A program made the translations under genes and the position numbers. Below are positions 8,111-16,636 of a stretch of 64,000 nt of DNA, piece after piece (the stretch's first letter is position 1; the number at the start of each line of letters is the position of its first letter). The notes beneath the pieces were generated by a model. The model worked only from the letters and a program-made list of their open reading frames with translations, searched no databases and was not told where the DNA came from. Source of the stretch: Micromonospora narathiwatensis (GTDB lineage: Bacteria > Actinomycetota > Actinomycetes > Mycobacteriales > Micromonosporaceae); NCBI RefSeq assembly GCF_900089605.1, contig NZ_LT594324.1, positions 1,550,001 through 1,614,000 of the forward strand. Direction: 5' to 3'.

Positions 8111-9289
8111 ATGGCGCGGTGGGGCAGCTGGCGACCACTCCGGGTCGGCGGGGCCGACGCCACGCCCCGGCCCGGAGCGGTCGTCCGCGAGGCCGCGGGG
8201 CGGCTGCGGCGGCGCTGGCTGCCGGTGGCGGAGGCGACCATCGCGGCCACCGTCGCGTGGATCCTCGCCACCCGGCTGGTCGGCCACCCGCAGCCGTTCT
8301 TCGCCCCGGCCGCCGCGCTGATCGTGCTCGGCCAGGCGCGCGGCCAGCGGATCCGCCGGGCGGTCGAGGTGGTGCTCGGCGTGGCCGCCGGCGTGCTCGT
8401 CGCCGACCTGGTGGTGCAGGCGCTCGGCCCGCGTACCACCTGGACCGTCTTCACCGTCATCCTGCTCACCGTGGCCCTCGCGGTGGCGGTCGGCGCCAGC
8501 TCGGTGACCGTGGTGCAGGCCGCCGTCTCCGCCCTCTACCTGGTGGTCGTCGCGCCGCCGTCCGAGACGCCGGTCCCGTTCCGGTTCGTCGACGCGCTGA
8601 TCGGCGGCGCGGTGGCGGTCGTGGCGAGCCAGCTCATCGACGCCCGCCGGCCGCTCGCCCCGCTGGTCACCGAGTTCCGGCACACCTTCCAGGAACTGGC
8701 CGGGGTGCTCGACGAGATCGCCGCGGCGCTGGACCGGGGCGACGACGGGGCGGCCCTGGCCGCGCTGGAGCGGGCCCGGCAGGCCGACGCCGGGGTGGAG
8801 CGGCTGCGCGACGCGGTGCAGGCCGCAGGCGAGGCGCTCCGGCTCAACCTGCGCCGCCGCCGGCACCTCGGGCGGCTGCGCTCGGTGGCGGGCTCGATCC
8901 GGCAGATCGACTACGCGGTCCGCAACGTACGGGTCCTCGCCCGCGCGGCGGTCACCCTCACCCGGGGCCCGGCGCCGGTGCCGCCCGACCTGGGCGCCGC
9001 CGTCCGGACCCTGGCCGAGGCGGTCCGCTCGGCCGGGGACGCGCTCGCCGCCGACCTCAACGGGCAGGACCGGATCGCCGACACCCACGCCGAGCGGGCC
9101 GACACCGCCGCCCTGGCGGCGGTCCGAGCGGCGGGCCGCCTGTTCACCCCGGGCCAGACCCTGCCGCTCGCGATGATCATCGGGCAGGTCCGGGCCACCG
9201 CCATCGACCTGCTGCGCGGGGTCGGCGTCGACGACGACGCCTCGGTGCTGAGCCGGGTCGACGCGGCGGTCGCCGGACCGGCCCACTGA
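8111..9289 (+). CDS. FUSC/aromatic-acid-exporter-like membrane protein
   Basis: A protein of 392 residues. About six hydrophobic segments lie in the first 180 residues (for example AEATIAATVAWILATRLVG and VFTVILLTVALAVAVGASS), with the ALIVLGQARGQRIRRAVE region typical of the FUSC/AaeB-like family. The remaining half is a long soluble helical domain rich in Ala, Arg and Glu. The fold suggests an exporter-like or membrane-stress protein of unknown substrate. ATG 8111 follows GGAGGCGACG. It converges with the esterase gene, only 4 bp apart. Confidence 0.7.
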   Translation: MARWGSWRPLRVGGADATPRPGAVVREAAGRLRRRWLPVAEATIAATVAWILATRLVGHPQPFFAPAAALIVLGQARGQRIRRAVEVVLGVAAGVLVADLVVQALGPRTTWTVFTVILLTVALAVAVGASSVTVVQAAVSALYLVVVAPPSETPVPFRFVDALIGGAVAVVASQLIDARRPLAPLVTEFRHTFQELAGVLDEIAAALDRGDDGAALAALERARQADAGVERLRDAVQAAGEALRLNLRRRRHLGRLRSVAGSIRQIDYAVRNVRVLARAAVTLTRGPAPVPPDLGAAVRTLAEAVRSAGDALAADLNGQDRIADTHAERADTAALAAVRAAGRLFTPGQTLPLAMIIGQVRATAIDLLRGVGVDDDASVLSRVDAAVAGPAH

Positions 9290-9293
9290 CCGC

Positions 9294-9989
9294 TCAGCCG
9301 GACAGCCAGTCCACCGCCCGCTCGCGGACCTCCGCCGGCACCTCGTGGCCGCCCGGGAACTCGGCATACTCCACCGGGTAGCCCAGGGTGTGCAGGCGCG
9401 GCACGAGCCGCCGGCTGCACACGTCCACCGGGAGGACCCGGTCGTCGGCGCCGTGCGAGACGAAGACGCGCGGCCGGCCGTGGGTGACCAGGGGCGCGGC
9501 GAAACCGGGGGAGAAGGCCAGCACCGCGTCGACCAGGTCGCCGTTGGTCAGGCCCAGGGTGAGGGCGTACGACGCCCCGTCGGAGAAGCCGCCCAGCGTC
9601 ACCCCGGCCACCGGGTACGCCGCGAACGCCGCGCCCACCAGCGCGTCGATCCGGCGTACGTCCGGGCCGAACCCCTCGGCGATCAGGTCCCAGGTGCTCG
9701 CGGCGGCCGGTGGGGCGAGCAGCAGCAGTCGCCGCGCCTCGGCGAGGGGCAGCAGCAGGTCCAACCCCTGCCGGGCCGAGCCCCCGGCGCCGTGCAGCAG
9801 CACCACCAGCCGGTACGGTCCGGCGTCGCCGGCCGGGGCGTACCGCAGCGCCGGCGGTCCGCCCTCCGGGTCGGGGACGAAGGTCAGCCCGGTCGGACCG
9901 GGCGCGGCCACGGCGGCGGGGCGGGCGCTCAGCCGGCCGTGCCGGTGCCCCTCCTCGGGCTGCCGGTGCGGTGGCGCGGGCTCGGTCAC
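9294..9989 (-). CDS. Alpha/beta hydrolase (phospholipase/carboxylesterase-like)
   Basis: A protein of 231 residues. Motifs in order: oxyanion-hole LLHGAGGSA, nucleophile elbow GFSDGAS, the acid in SHGADDRVLP and the base in GGHEVP. This is the arrangement of small esterases of the YpfH/phospholipase-carboxylesterase group. No signal peptide is seen, so it is probably cytosolic. It ends 4 bp from the convergent FUSC-like gene and has no obvious operon partner. Confidence 0.75.
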   Translation of the reverse strand: MTEPAPPHRQPEEGHRHGRLSARPAAVAAPGPTGLTFVPDPEGGPPALRYAPAGDAGPYRLVVLLHGAGGSARQGLDLLLPLAEARRLLLLAPPAAASTWDLIAEGFGPDVRRIDALVGAAFAAYPVAGVTLGGFSDGASYALTLGLTNGDLVDAVLAFSPGFAAPLVTHGRPRVFVSHGADDRVLPVDVCSRRLVPRLHTLGYPVEYAEFPGGHEVPAEVRERAVDWLSG

Positions 9990-10059
9990 CTCTGCTCGCC
10001 CTTCGTCGGCGGTCGGGTCGGCCGGCGCATACCCGGCTCCCGGCCGCCCAACCGCCCGG

Positions 10060-11049
10060 TCAGGCGCTCTCCCTCGCGACCAGCGTCGAGGGGAACGCGG
10101 TGACCGGCGGCACCCGCCGCCCGTGCAGCACGGCCGTGGCCGCCGCCGTGGCGATCCGGCCGACCGGGTGGGTGGCGGTGGTCAGTGTCGGACTGCTGAC
10201 CGCCGCGTACGGGATGTCGTCGAAGCCGGCGACCGCCACGTCGTGCGGCACCCGGAACCCGCGCCCACGCAGGGCGGCGATCGCGCCCAGCGCCGTCGCG
10301 TCGCTCGCCGCGTAGATCGCGTCGGTGTCCGGCCAGCGGGTGAGTGCCTCCAGCGCCGCCGGGCCGCCCCGGTCGGCGGTGAAGTCCCCGGTCACCAGGC
10401 GCACCGGCAGGCCGCCCGCCCGCATGAGCGTCTGGTACGCGGTCACCAACCGCTCGGCGCAGGCGAGCCAGCGCGGACCGGTGACCATGGCGATCCGGCG
10501 GCGGCCCCCGGCGTACAGGTGGCGCAGCACCGCCTCGGCGCCCGCGGCGTTGTCCACGTCGAAGGAGGGGACGGTCGGCGAGCCGGTGCCGATCGAGGCG
10601 ACCCGCCCGCGCAGTCGGGCGGGGACCTCGGCGAGCACCGCCGCGGTGGTGTTGACCAGCAGCACCCCGCAGACGCTCCGGTCCTCGCCCAGCCGGCGCA
10701 GGCCGGCCGGGGCGGTCAGCGACAGCCATTCCAGGGCCACGCCGACCCCCTGCGGGGCGCACACCCGGGCCGCGGCGCTCACCACCCGGTCCACGTACGG
10801 GTCGTCCAGGACCGTGGCGTCCGCGCCGGAGACGACGACCACCAGCCGTACCCCGGCGCCACGGACCAGGGCGCGGGCCGCGGTGTTCGGCACGTAGCCG
10901 AGGCGGTCGGCGGCGGTGGTGACCCGGTCCCGGGCGTCGGGCGAGGCGAATCCGTAGCCGCCGAGCACCCGGGAGGCGGTGGCCCGCGACACCCCGGCCG
11001 CCCGGGCCACGTCGTCGAGCGTGGCGGGACGTGTCGTCGGCGTACCCAT
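10060..11049 (-). CDS. LacI-family transcriptional regulator
   Basis: A protein of 329 residues. The N-terminal LacI HTH with hinge helix is clear: ATLDDVARAAGVSRATASRV at residues 9-28, then the hinge PNTAARALV. The periplasmic-binding-protein-like effector domain follows, with AIYAASDATALGAIAALRGR and VAVAGFDDIPYA near the C-terminus. I used ATG 11049; an upstream in-frame ATG would add 19 unconserved residues. It is divergent from an MFS transporter, and the shared intergenic region holds a LacI-type operator, so it probably represses that transporter and itself in response to a sugar-like ligand. Confidence 0.88.
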   Translation of the reverse strand: MGTPTTRPATLDDVARAAGVSRATASRVLGGYGFASPDARDRVTTAADRLGYVPNTAARALVRGAGVRLVVVVSGADATVLDDPYVDRVVSAAARVCAPQGVGVALEWLSLTAPAGLRRLGEDRSVCGVLLVNTTAAVLAEVPARLRGRVASIGTGSPTVPSFDVDNAAGAEAVLRHLYAGGRRRIAMVTGPRWLACAERLVTAYQTLMRAGGLPVRLVTGDFTADRGGPAALEALTRWPDTDAIYAASDATALGAIAALRGRGFRVPHDVAVAGFDDIPYAAVSSPTLTTATHPVGRIATAAATAVLHGRRVPPVTAFPSTLVARESA

Positions 11050-11146
11050 GTCTGGTCCTCCAGGCCCGGCCGAGCCCCCACACCCGGCTTTGTCGGCATC
11101 ATGCACCGTCCGGGCCGCCCACGGTAAGGGGTGGTGGCGCTTGCCG

Positions 11147-11160
11147 TGTGAGCGCTCTCA
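11147..11160. promoter_or_regulatory. LacI-family operator
   Basis: TGTGAGCGCTCTCA has a perfect GAGCGCTC core and one mismatch across the 14-bp dyad. It closely resembles the TGGGAGCGCTCCCA operators of actinobacterial LacI regulators. It lies between the divergent LacI and MFS genes, about 50 bp before the MFS start. Confidence 0.65.
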
Positions 11161-11208
11161 GGTGTGGGATGGTCGTCGGACAGCCTGGGGGAGAGGAAGA
11201 CAGCCACG

Positions 11209-12426
11209 GTGAGCAGCACCATCGACGCGGCGACCGCCGACCGACCCGTCGCACCCCGGGCGGTCCTGGCCGCGCGCAACGGGGTGGCGGTGGTGTTCGC
11301 CCTCAACGGGCTCGCGGTCGGCACCTGGTTCTCCCGGGTGCCCGCGGTCCGCGAGGCGCTCGGGCTCAGCGCCGGGCGGCTCGGCCTGCTGCTGCTGGCC
11401 ATGTCGGCCGGCGCGGTGCTCGCGATGCCCGTCGCCGGGCTGCTCACCCAGCGACTCGGCCCGGCCCGCACGGTGGCGGCGTCGGTGCTGTTCGTCGCGT
11501 TCGGCACGGTCGTCGCCGGTCTCTCCGCCGGCCTGCTCGGCTCGGCGATCGGGGTCGCGCTTGGCCTGTTCGCCTTCGGCTACGGCTCCGGCACCTGTGA
11601 CGTGGCGATGAACGTCGAGGGCGCGGCGGTGGAGAAGCGCCTCGGCCGGACGATCCTGCCCCGATTCCACGCGGCGTGGAGCCTGGGCACGGTGGCCGGA
11701 GCCGGGATCGGCGCCGGGGCGGCCCGGCTGGACGTACCGGTGGGGGTGCACCTGCCCGCGCTCGCGGCCGTGGTCCTGGTCGGCACGCTGCTCGGCGTCC
11801 GCGCGTTCCTGCCCGCCCCCGCCGAGGCGGACGGCCCGGCGGACCCGGCGGCCCGGCGTCGAGCGCTGCTGGCCACCTGGCGGGAGCCGCGTACCCTGCT
11901 CATCGGCCTGCTGGTGCTGGTCATGGCGTTCACCGAGGGCAGCGCCAACGACTGGCTGGCGGTCGCCTTCGTCGACGGGTACGGCGTCAGCGAGGCGGTC
12001 GGCGCCACCGTGTTCGGCGTCTTCGTGGTCGGCATGACCCTCGGCCGGACCGCCGGCACGATCGCCATCGACCGCTGGGGGCGGGTGCCGGTGCTGTTCG
12101 GCACCATCGGGCTGGCCGCTGCCGGTGCCGCCCTGGCCGTGCTGGCCGGCTCGGGGGCGCTCGCCATCGTCGGCGTGGCGCTGTGGGGCATCGGGGCGTC
12201 GCTCGGCTTCCCGGTCGGGATGAGCGCCGCCGCCGACGAGGAGGACCGGGCCCCGGCCCGGGTCAGCGTGGTCGCCGTCATCGGCTACACCGCCTTCCTG
12301 GGCGGGCCGCCGCTGCTCGGCTTCCTCGGCGACCACCTGGGCATCCTGCCCGCCCTGGGCGTCGTGCCGCTCCTGCTGCTGCCCACCCTCGCCCTGGTTC
12401 CGGTGCTGCGCCCGCCGGCCCGCTGA
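11209..12426 (+). CDS. MFS transporter (fucose-permease/YbjJ-like)
   Basis: A protein of 405 residues with about 12 hydrophobic segments and a central loop near residue 200. The opening AARNGVAVVFALNGLAVGTW and the LTQRLGPARTVA loop resemble the YbjJ/fucose-permease branch of the major facilitator superfamily. I chose GTG 11209 because GAGAGGAAG lies about 10 bp upstream; an ATG further left would begin inside the operator region. Divergence from a LacI regulator suggests that the substrate is a sugar or sugar derivative. Confidence 0.75.
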   Translation: MSSTIDAATADRPVAPRAVLAARNGVAVVFALNGLAVGTWFSRVPAVREALGLSAGRLGLLLLAMSAGAVLAMPVAGLLTQRLGPARTVAASVLFVAFGTVVAGLSAGLLGSAIGVALGLFAFGYGSGTCDVAMNVEGAAVEKRLGRTILPRFHAAWSLGTVAGAGIGAGAARLDVPVGVHLPALAAVVLVGTLLGVRAFLPAPAEADGPADPAARRRALLATWREPRTLLIGLLVLVMAFTEGSANDWLAVAFVDGYGVSEAVGATVFGVFVVGMTLGRTAGTIAIDRWGRVPVLFGTIGLAAAGAALAVLAGSGALAIVGVALWGIGASLGFPVGMSAAADEEDRAPARVSVVAVIGYTAFLGGPPLLGFLGDHLGILPALGVVPLLLLPTLALVPVLRPPAR

Positions 12427-12523
12427 GCCGGGTGGCCCGGGGTCAGCGGACTCTCACCGGGCTCGCAGCCGGTTGCCAGGTACGGGTGTTGCACTGGGCG
12501 GGACCCGACGAGAGGAGGCCGGC

Positions 12524-12856
12524 ATGGGCTGGTTCAGCCGACGGGCCGCCGACCCGACCACCCCGACCAAGCTCGACCGCGAGGCCACCGGCGAGGACCT
12601 GGCCGCGCTGGAAGCCTTCGTGACCAGCCGCCGTGGCGTGGAGTTCTACCTGGAACCGGAGACCACGGCCACCGACACCACCGTGGTCGCCATCGCCGAC
12701 GACGGCGAATGGATCCGCCGCCGTACCGGCTCGCCCCGGGTCGCCGCCAAGATCGCCCGACGGCACGCGGTCCCGCTGTACGAGGCGGCCCGCACCGGCT
12801 ATCCCGAGCGGATGCGGGCCTGGAACCGCGCCCACCCGGAGCGCCGCGTCCGCTGA
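12524..12856 (+). CDS. Conserved small protein of unknown function
   Basis: A protein of 110 residues starting MGWFSRRAADPTTPTKLDRE, soluble and charged, with no recognised motif; the pattern WIRRRTGSPRVAAKIARRH suggests a compact basic C-terminal half. A strong ribosome-binding site (AGAGGAGG) precedes ATG 12524. A rho-independent-type hairpin follows immediately, so it is probably monocistronic. I do not recognise a function. Confidence 0.65.
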   Translation: MGWFSRRAADPTTPTKLDREATGEDLAALEAFVTSRRGVEFYLEPETTATDTTVVAIADDGEWIRRRTGSPRVAAKIARRHAVPLYEAARTGYPERMRAWNRAHPERRVR

Positions 12857-12866
12857 CGGCCGGCTC

Positions 12867-12891
12867 CCGCCCGGCCCTGCGGGCCGGGCGG
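12867..12891. terminator. Hairpin terminator
   Basis: A perfect 11-bp stem CCGCCCGGCCC/GGGCCGGGCGG with a 3-nt loop lies 10 bp after the small protein gene. It is followed by a short T-containing stretch and sits between convergent genes. Confidence 0.65.
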
Positions 12892-12936
12892 CGTGCTGTT
12901 TCTGTCCGCCGGTCAGCTCTCGTCTCTGCCCGGCGG

Positions 12937-13686
12937 TCAGCCGGTCAGCGCGGCCCGCGCCTCGGCCAGCCGGATCGGCTCGTCGTGGGCCGAGACGTAC
13001 CATTCGACGTCGCCGCTGAGCAGGCCGCGCGCCATCGCCAGGTCGGGCTCGTCCGCCGGGGTCCGCAGGTGGGCCGGGGGCGGATACCAGCAGTCGCCGA
13101 GCAGCAGCACCCCCGAATCGGGCACCAGCACCACCGACGAATCCGGGGCATGCCGCCCGCCCACGTGCCGGACGACCACCCCGGTGGGCAGGACGAGCTC
13201 GTCGCCGAAGGTACGCGTCGGCGGCAGCACCGCGAAGCCGTCCCAGGAATCCACGGCGAGGGCCCGGGCCCGGAAGCTGGGCCCGAGCCGGGGATTGTCG
13301 CGTACCTGCTCGCGCAGGTAGCGGTGACTCCACGGGCGGGCCGCCTCGGCGCGCAGCGGCGCGACGCCGGCCTCGTGCCCGACGATCTCGACGCCCGGCC
13401 AGGCGCACGCGCCCCAGACGTGGTCCCAGTGGTGGTGGGTGTAGACCAGCCAGCGGGGCTCCGGCAGGCCGGCCGCGCGCAGCCCGGCCCGGATCTCGCG
13501 GGCGTGGGCCGGGCTCTGCCCCGCGTCGACGAGCACGCTGCCACGGTCGTCGGCGACGACCGCCACGGTCGGCCGGACCGCGTACGGATCGGGGTCGCCG
13601 GGGAACAGCCAGACTCGACCGGCGAGCTGTCGGGGCGCGAGGGTGTCGATGGCGCTGCCCCCTCCGCTCGGTCGACCGCGGTCCAC
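12937..13686 (-). CDS. MBL-fold metallo-hydrolase
   Basis: A protein of 249 residues. The metallo-beta-lactamase signature is present as YTHHHWDHV (HxHxDH type) near residue 70. Further metal ligands lie in GGRHAPDSS, GDCWYPP and SAHDEP near the C-terminus. Family members hydrolyse diverse esters, thioesters or lactones; the substrate is unknown. The GTG start at 13686 is the best in-frame choice but has no clear ribosome-binding site, so the start is uncertain. A 6-bp tandem repeat lies just upstream. Confidence 0.75.
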   Translation of the reverse strand: MDRGRPSGGGSAIDTLAPRQLAGRVWLFPGDPDPYAVRPTVAVVADDRGSVLVDAGQSPAHAREIRAGLRAAGLPEPRWLVYTHHHWDHVWGACAWPGVEIVGHEAGVAPLRAEAARPWSHRYLREQVRDNPRLGPSFRARALAVDSWDGFAVLPPTRTFGDELVLPTGVVVRHVGGRHAPDSSVVLVPDSGVLLLGDCWYPPPAHLRTPADEPDLAMARGLLSGDVEWYVSAHDEPIRLAEARAALTG

Positions 13687-13703
13687 AGTCGAGCGCGATG
13701 CTA

Positions 13704-13733
13704 CCGTCCCCGTCCCCGTCCCCGTGCCCGTCC
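13704..13733. repeat. Hexanucleotide tandem repeat (CCGTCC)5
   Basis: Five CCGTCC units with one C-to-G change lie between the MBL-hydrolase start and the end of crcB. The tract is a slippage-prone simple repeat in what is probably the 5' region of the hydrolase gene. Confidence 0.75.
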
Positions 13734-13736
13734 CGC

Positions 13737-14099
13737 TCAGCCGGCCAGGGCGCGGCCGAGGGCGTAGCCGAGGGACGCCGCGCCCAGCCCGGCGACCAGG
13801 CTGACCAGCGCGTTCGCCAGCGCGTGGCGGCGCGCGCCGGTCCGGGCCAGCCGTAGCGTCTCGTAGCTGAGCGTGGACCAGGTGGTCAGCGCGCCGCAGA
13901 AGCCGGTGCCGATCAGCGCGGTCACCGCCGGCGCGGCCGGAACCGCGGCCACCGCGCCGAGCAGCAGCGACCCGGCCACGTTGACGGTCAGCGTGCCCCA
14001 GGGGAAGACGGAGTCGTGCCGGGCCTGCACCGCCCGGTCGGTGAGGTAGCGCAGCGGAGCGCCCAGCGCGGCCCCGATCACGATCAGCAGGACGGTCAC
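13737..14099 (-). CDS. crcB: Fluoride channel protein CrcB/Fluc, second copy
   Basis: A protein of 120 residues with four hydrophobic segments and Fluc hallmarks: GAPLRYL near the N-terminus, FPWGTLTVNVAGSLLLGA and GFCGALTTWSTLSYET. Fluc proteins are dual-topology dimers that export fluoride. The GTG start overlaps the stop of the upstream crcB copy by 4 bp, so the two subunits are coupled and probably form a heterodimer. Confidence 0.88.
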   Translation of the reverse strand: MTVLLIVIGAALGAPLRYLTDRAVQARHDSVFPWGTLTVNVAGSLLLGAVAAVPAAPAVTALIGTGFCGALTTWSTLSYETLRLARTGARRHALANALVSLVAGLGAASLGYALGRALAG

Positions 14100-14575
14100 C
14101 GGGCCGCCCCACCGGCCCGGACCAGCAGCCGGCTGGTCACCGTATCCCCGGTCCAGACCGCCAGCAACGCCCCGACCAGGGTCGCCGCCAGGTACGCCAG
14201 CGCCGTACCCGGCGCCCCGGCGGTCACCGCCTGCTGCGTGTCCACGACGTACGTGGAGAAGGTGGTGAACCCGCCGAGCACGCCGACGCCGAGGAACGGC
14301 CGGAGCAGCGGGCCGGCCGGGCGGGCCGTGAGCACCGCCATCAGCACACCGATCAGCAGGGAACCCACGACGTTGATGCCGAAGGTGGCCCACGGGAAGC
14401 CGGTGGGCGGATGCGGGAAGGTGGCCTGGAGGCCGGCCCGGGCCAGCGCGCCGAGCGCGCCGCCGGCGGCTATCGCGCCGAGCACCGCCGCCGGGTGTGC
14501 GGCCAGTTCCCCCCGGTCGGCGGGTACGCGCAGGTCGACGTCGGGGTCGACGGGAAGTTCGGGTGTTGGTGTCAC
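14096..14575 (-). CDS. crcB: Fluoride channel protein CrcB/Fluc, first copy
   Basis: A protein of 159 residues. After a polar, acidic N-terminal extension of about 35 residues come the Fluc motifs GALARAGLQ, GFPWATFGINVVGSLLIGVL and GVLGGFTTFSTYVVDT. GTG 14575 has GGGGAGG upstream. It heads a two-gene operon with the second crcB copy, the common paired arrangement in Gram-positive bacteria. I looked for a fluoride riboswitch in the leader and could not convince myself of one. Confidence 0.88.
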   Translation of the reverse strand: MTPTPELPVDPDVDLRVPADRGELAAHPAAVLGAIAAGGALGALARAGLQATFPHPPTGFPWATFGINVVGSLLIGVLMAVLTARPAGPLLRPFLGVGVLGGFTTFSTYVVDTQQAVTAGAPGTALAYLAATLVGALLAVWTGDTVTSRLLVRAGGAAR

Positions 14576-14853
14576 GGTGCCTCCCCACCAGTCATGGGCA
14601 TCACTGGCAGGGACCGTTGGCGACGTGACGCGGTTCTCCCGGCGCGGCCCGGGACGGCGGGCCCCACCGCCGGTCACCGCCGAGCATAGCCCTCCCGGGC
14701 CGGCCCGGACCCGTGCCGGGGACCGCGTCCACCCATGATCATGAATCGGGCCGGCCGCCCCGCCTGACCTGGCAGGACGGCCCGGTACGGGCGTACGGTA
14801 TGCGGCATCGTCCGGCGCGAGGCGGCGTCCGGACCGTCGCGCAGGAGGCAACC

Positions 14854-16161
14854 GTGCAGGACCGCACCCCTCGTTCCGACGAGCTGGAACCCGTCGAACG
14901 GGCCGGCGTCGACGAACTGCGGGCGCTGCAACTGGACCGGCTGCGCTGGTCGCTGCGGCACGCGTACGAGAACGTGCCGCACTACCGCCGGGCCTTCGAG
15001 GCGGCCGGGGTCCACCCGGACGACCTGCGCGAGCTGTCCGACCTGGGCCGGTTCCCGTTCACCGGCAAGGCCGAGCTGCGGGAGAACTACCCGTTCGGGA
15101 TGTTCGCCGTGCCCCGCGAGCGGGTCGCCCGGCTGCACGCCTCCTCCGGCACCACCGGCCGTCCCACCGTGGTCGGCTACACCCGGGCCGACGTGGCCAC
15201 CTGGGCGAGGCTGATGGCCCGCTCCATCCGGGCCGCCGGGGGCCGTCCCGGCGACCGGGTCCATGTGGCGTACGGCTACGGGCTGTTCACCGGGGGCCTG
15301 GGCGCGCACTACGGTGCCGAGGAACTGGGCTGCACGGTCATCCCGGTCTCCGGGGGCATGACCGAGCGGCAGGTGATGCTGATCCGCGACTTCGAGCCGG
15401 ATCTCATCATGGTCACCCCCAGCTACATGCTGGCCATCGTCGACGAGATGGAACGCCAGGGCGTCGACCCCCGGTCCACCTCGCTCAAGGTCGGCGTCTT
15501 CGGCGCCGAGCCGTGGACCGAGGACATGCGCCGCGAGATGGAGGGGCGTCTCGACATGCACGCGGTGGACATCTACGGGCTGTCCGAGGTGATGGGGCCG
15601 GGGGTGGCCGTCGAGTGCGTGGAGACCAAGGACGGCCTGCACCTGTGGGAGGACCACTTCTACCCGGAGATCATCGATCCGGTCACCGGCGCGGTGCTGC
15701 CCGACGGCGAGCAGGGTGAGCTGGTGCTCACCTCGCTCACCAAGGAGGCCATGCCGGTGGTCCGCTACCGCACCCGGGACCTGACCCGGCTGCTGCCCGG
15801 CACCGCCCGTACGATGCGGCGGATCGAGAAGATCACCGGCCGGACCGACGACATGATGATCGTCCGTGGGGTGAACGTCTTCCCGACCCAGATCGAGGAG
15901 TTGATCCTGCGTACGCCCGCGCTGTCGCCGCACTTCCAGTGCGTGCTGGACCGGCAGGGCCGGATGGACACCCTCACCGTCCGGGTCGAGCGGCGGGCCG
16001 GGGTGGCCGCCGACGAGGCGGAACGGGCCGGGGCGGTTCTGGTCCAGCAGGTCAAGAACACGATCGGGGTGAGCGTGGCGGTGCGGGTCATCGAGCCGGA
16101 CGGGGTGGAACGATCGATGGGCAAGATGCGCCGGATCGTGGACCAGCGGCGGGGGAACTGA
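14854..16161 (+). CDS. paaK: Phenylacetate-CoA ligase
   Basis: A protein of 435 residues, the usual PaaK length. The adenylate-forming motifs are HASSGTTGRPTVVGY (P-loop) and DIYGLSEVMGPG, with YRTRDLTRL and ITGRTDDMMIVRGVNVFPTQ in the C-terminal part; the last segment is characteristic of PaaK. It converts phenylacetate, ATP and CoA to phenylacetyl-CoA. GTG 14854 has AGGAGG 7 bp upstream. The thioesterase gene paaI follows with one base between stop and start. No other paa catabolic genes are present here. Confidence 0.88.
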   Translation: MQDRTPRSDELEPVERAGVDELRALQLDRLRWSLRHAYENVPHYRRAFEAAGVHPDDLRELSDLGRFPFTGKAELRENYPFGMFAVPRERVARLHASSGTTGRPTVVGYTRADVATWARLMARSIRAAGGRPGDRVHVAYGYGLFTGGLGAHYGAEELGCTVIPVSGGMTERQVMLIRDFEPDLIMVTPSYMLAIVDEMERQGVDPRSTSLKVGVFGAEPWTEDMRREMEGRLDMHAVDIYGLSEVMGPGVAVECVETKDGLHLWEDHFYPEIIDPVTGAVLPDGEQGELVLTSLTKEAMPVVRYRTRDLTRLLPGTARTMRRIEKITGRTDDMMIVRGVNVFPTQIEELILRTPALSPHFQCVLDRQGRMDTLTVRVERRAGVAADEAERAGAVLVQQVKNTIGVSVAVRVIEPDGVERSMGKMRRIVDQRRGN

Positions 16162-16162
16162 C

Positions 16163-16591
16163 GTGGCGGAGTACGACGGCCGTACCCCGGCGCACGACAT
16201 GTTCGACGTCGACGTGGCCTCCAAGGGGCTCGGCGTCGAGCTGGTCTCGGCCGGCCAGGGCGCGGCGGTGGCCCGGATGCGGGTCACCCCGGCCATGCTC
16301 AACGGCCACGCCATCGGTCACGGCGGTTTCGTCTTCCTGCTCGCCGACACCGCGTTCGCGCTGGCCTGCAACAGCCACGGCCCGGCCACCGTGGCCGCCG
16401 GCGGCGAGATCAGCTTCCTGCGTCCGGTGCACGAGGGTGACCTGCTGGAGGCCCGGGCCACCGAGCGGGTCCGCTACGGCCGCAGCGGCATCTACGACGT
16501 CACGGTCTGGCGGGACGACGAGGTGGTCGCCGAGTTCCGGGGTCGCAGCCGCACCCTGGCCCGGGACGCGCGGGGCGGGGCGGCCGGCTGA
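16163..16591 (+). CDS. paaI: Hydroxyphenylacetyl-CoA thioesterase PaaI
   Basis: A protein of 142 residues with a single hot-dog domain. The PaaI signature NGHAIGHGGFVFLLADTAFA, with the catalytic Asp in LADTAFA and the preceding HGG, is followed by GGEISFLRPVHEGD. PaaI hydrolyses ring-hydroxylated or epoxidised phenylacetyl-CoA and rescues CoA when the pathway stalls. It is tightly coupled to paaK. Confidence 0.88.
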   Translation: MAEYDGRTPAHDMFDVDVASKGLGVELVSAGQGAAVARMRVTPAMLNGHAIGHGGFVFLLADTAFALACNSHGPATVAAGGEISFLRPVHEGDLLEARATERVRYGRSGIYDVTVWRDDEVVAEFRGRSRTLARDARGGAAG

Positions 16592-16624
16592 GCCACCGGG
16601 CCCCACGGGCCGGCGGCCACCTCC

Positions 16625-16630
16625 TAGCAT
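16625..16630 (+). promoter_or_regulatory. Putative -10 box for a leaderless mRNA
   Basis: TAGCAT (TANNNT) lies 6 bp before the glycosyltransferase ATG, the same spacing as at the NUDIX gene. Confidence 0.4.
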
Positions 16631-16636
16631 CGGGGA

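Noticed and set aside
13704..13733. CRISPR-like repeat
   Set aside because: It is a 6-bp simple tandem repeat without spacers.
14576..14720. Possible fluoride riboswitch before crcB
   Set aside because: A TGATG element is present, but the paired stems and the AACC junction of the fluoride aptamer could not be laid out; a covariance-model search would decide.
14854..16591. paaK-paaI as part of the biosynthetic cluster
   Set aside because: They lie more than 12 kb from the first cluster gene with unrelated genes between them; a link through phenylacetate supply is possible but not supported.
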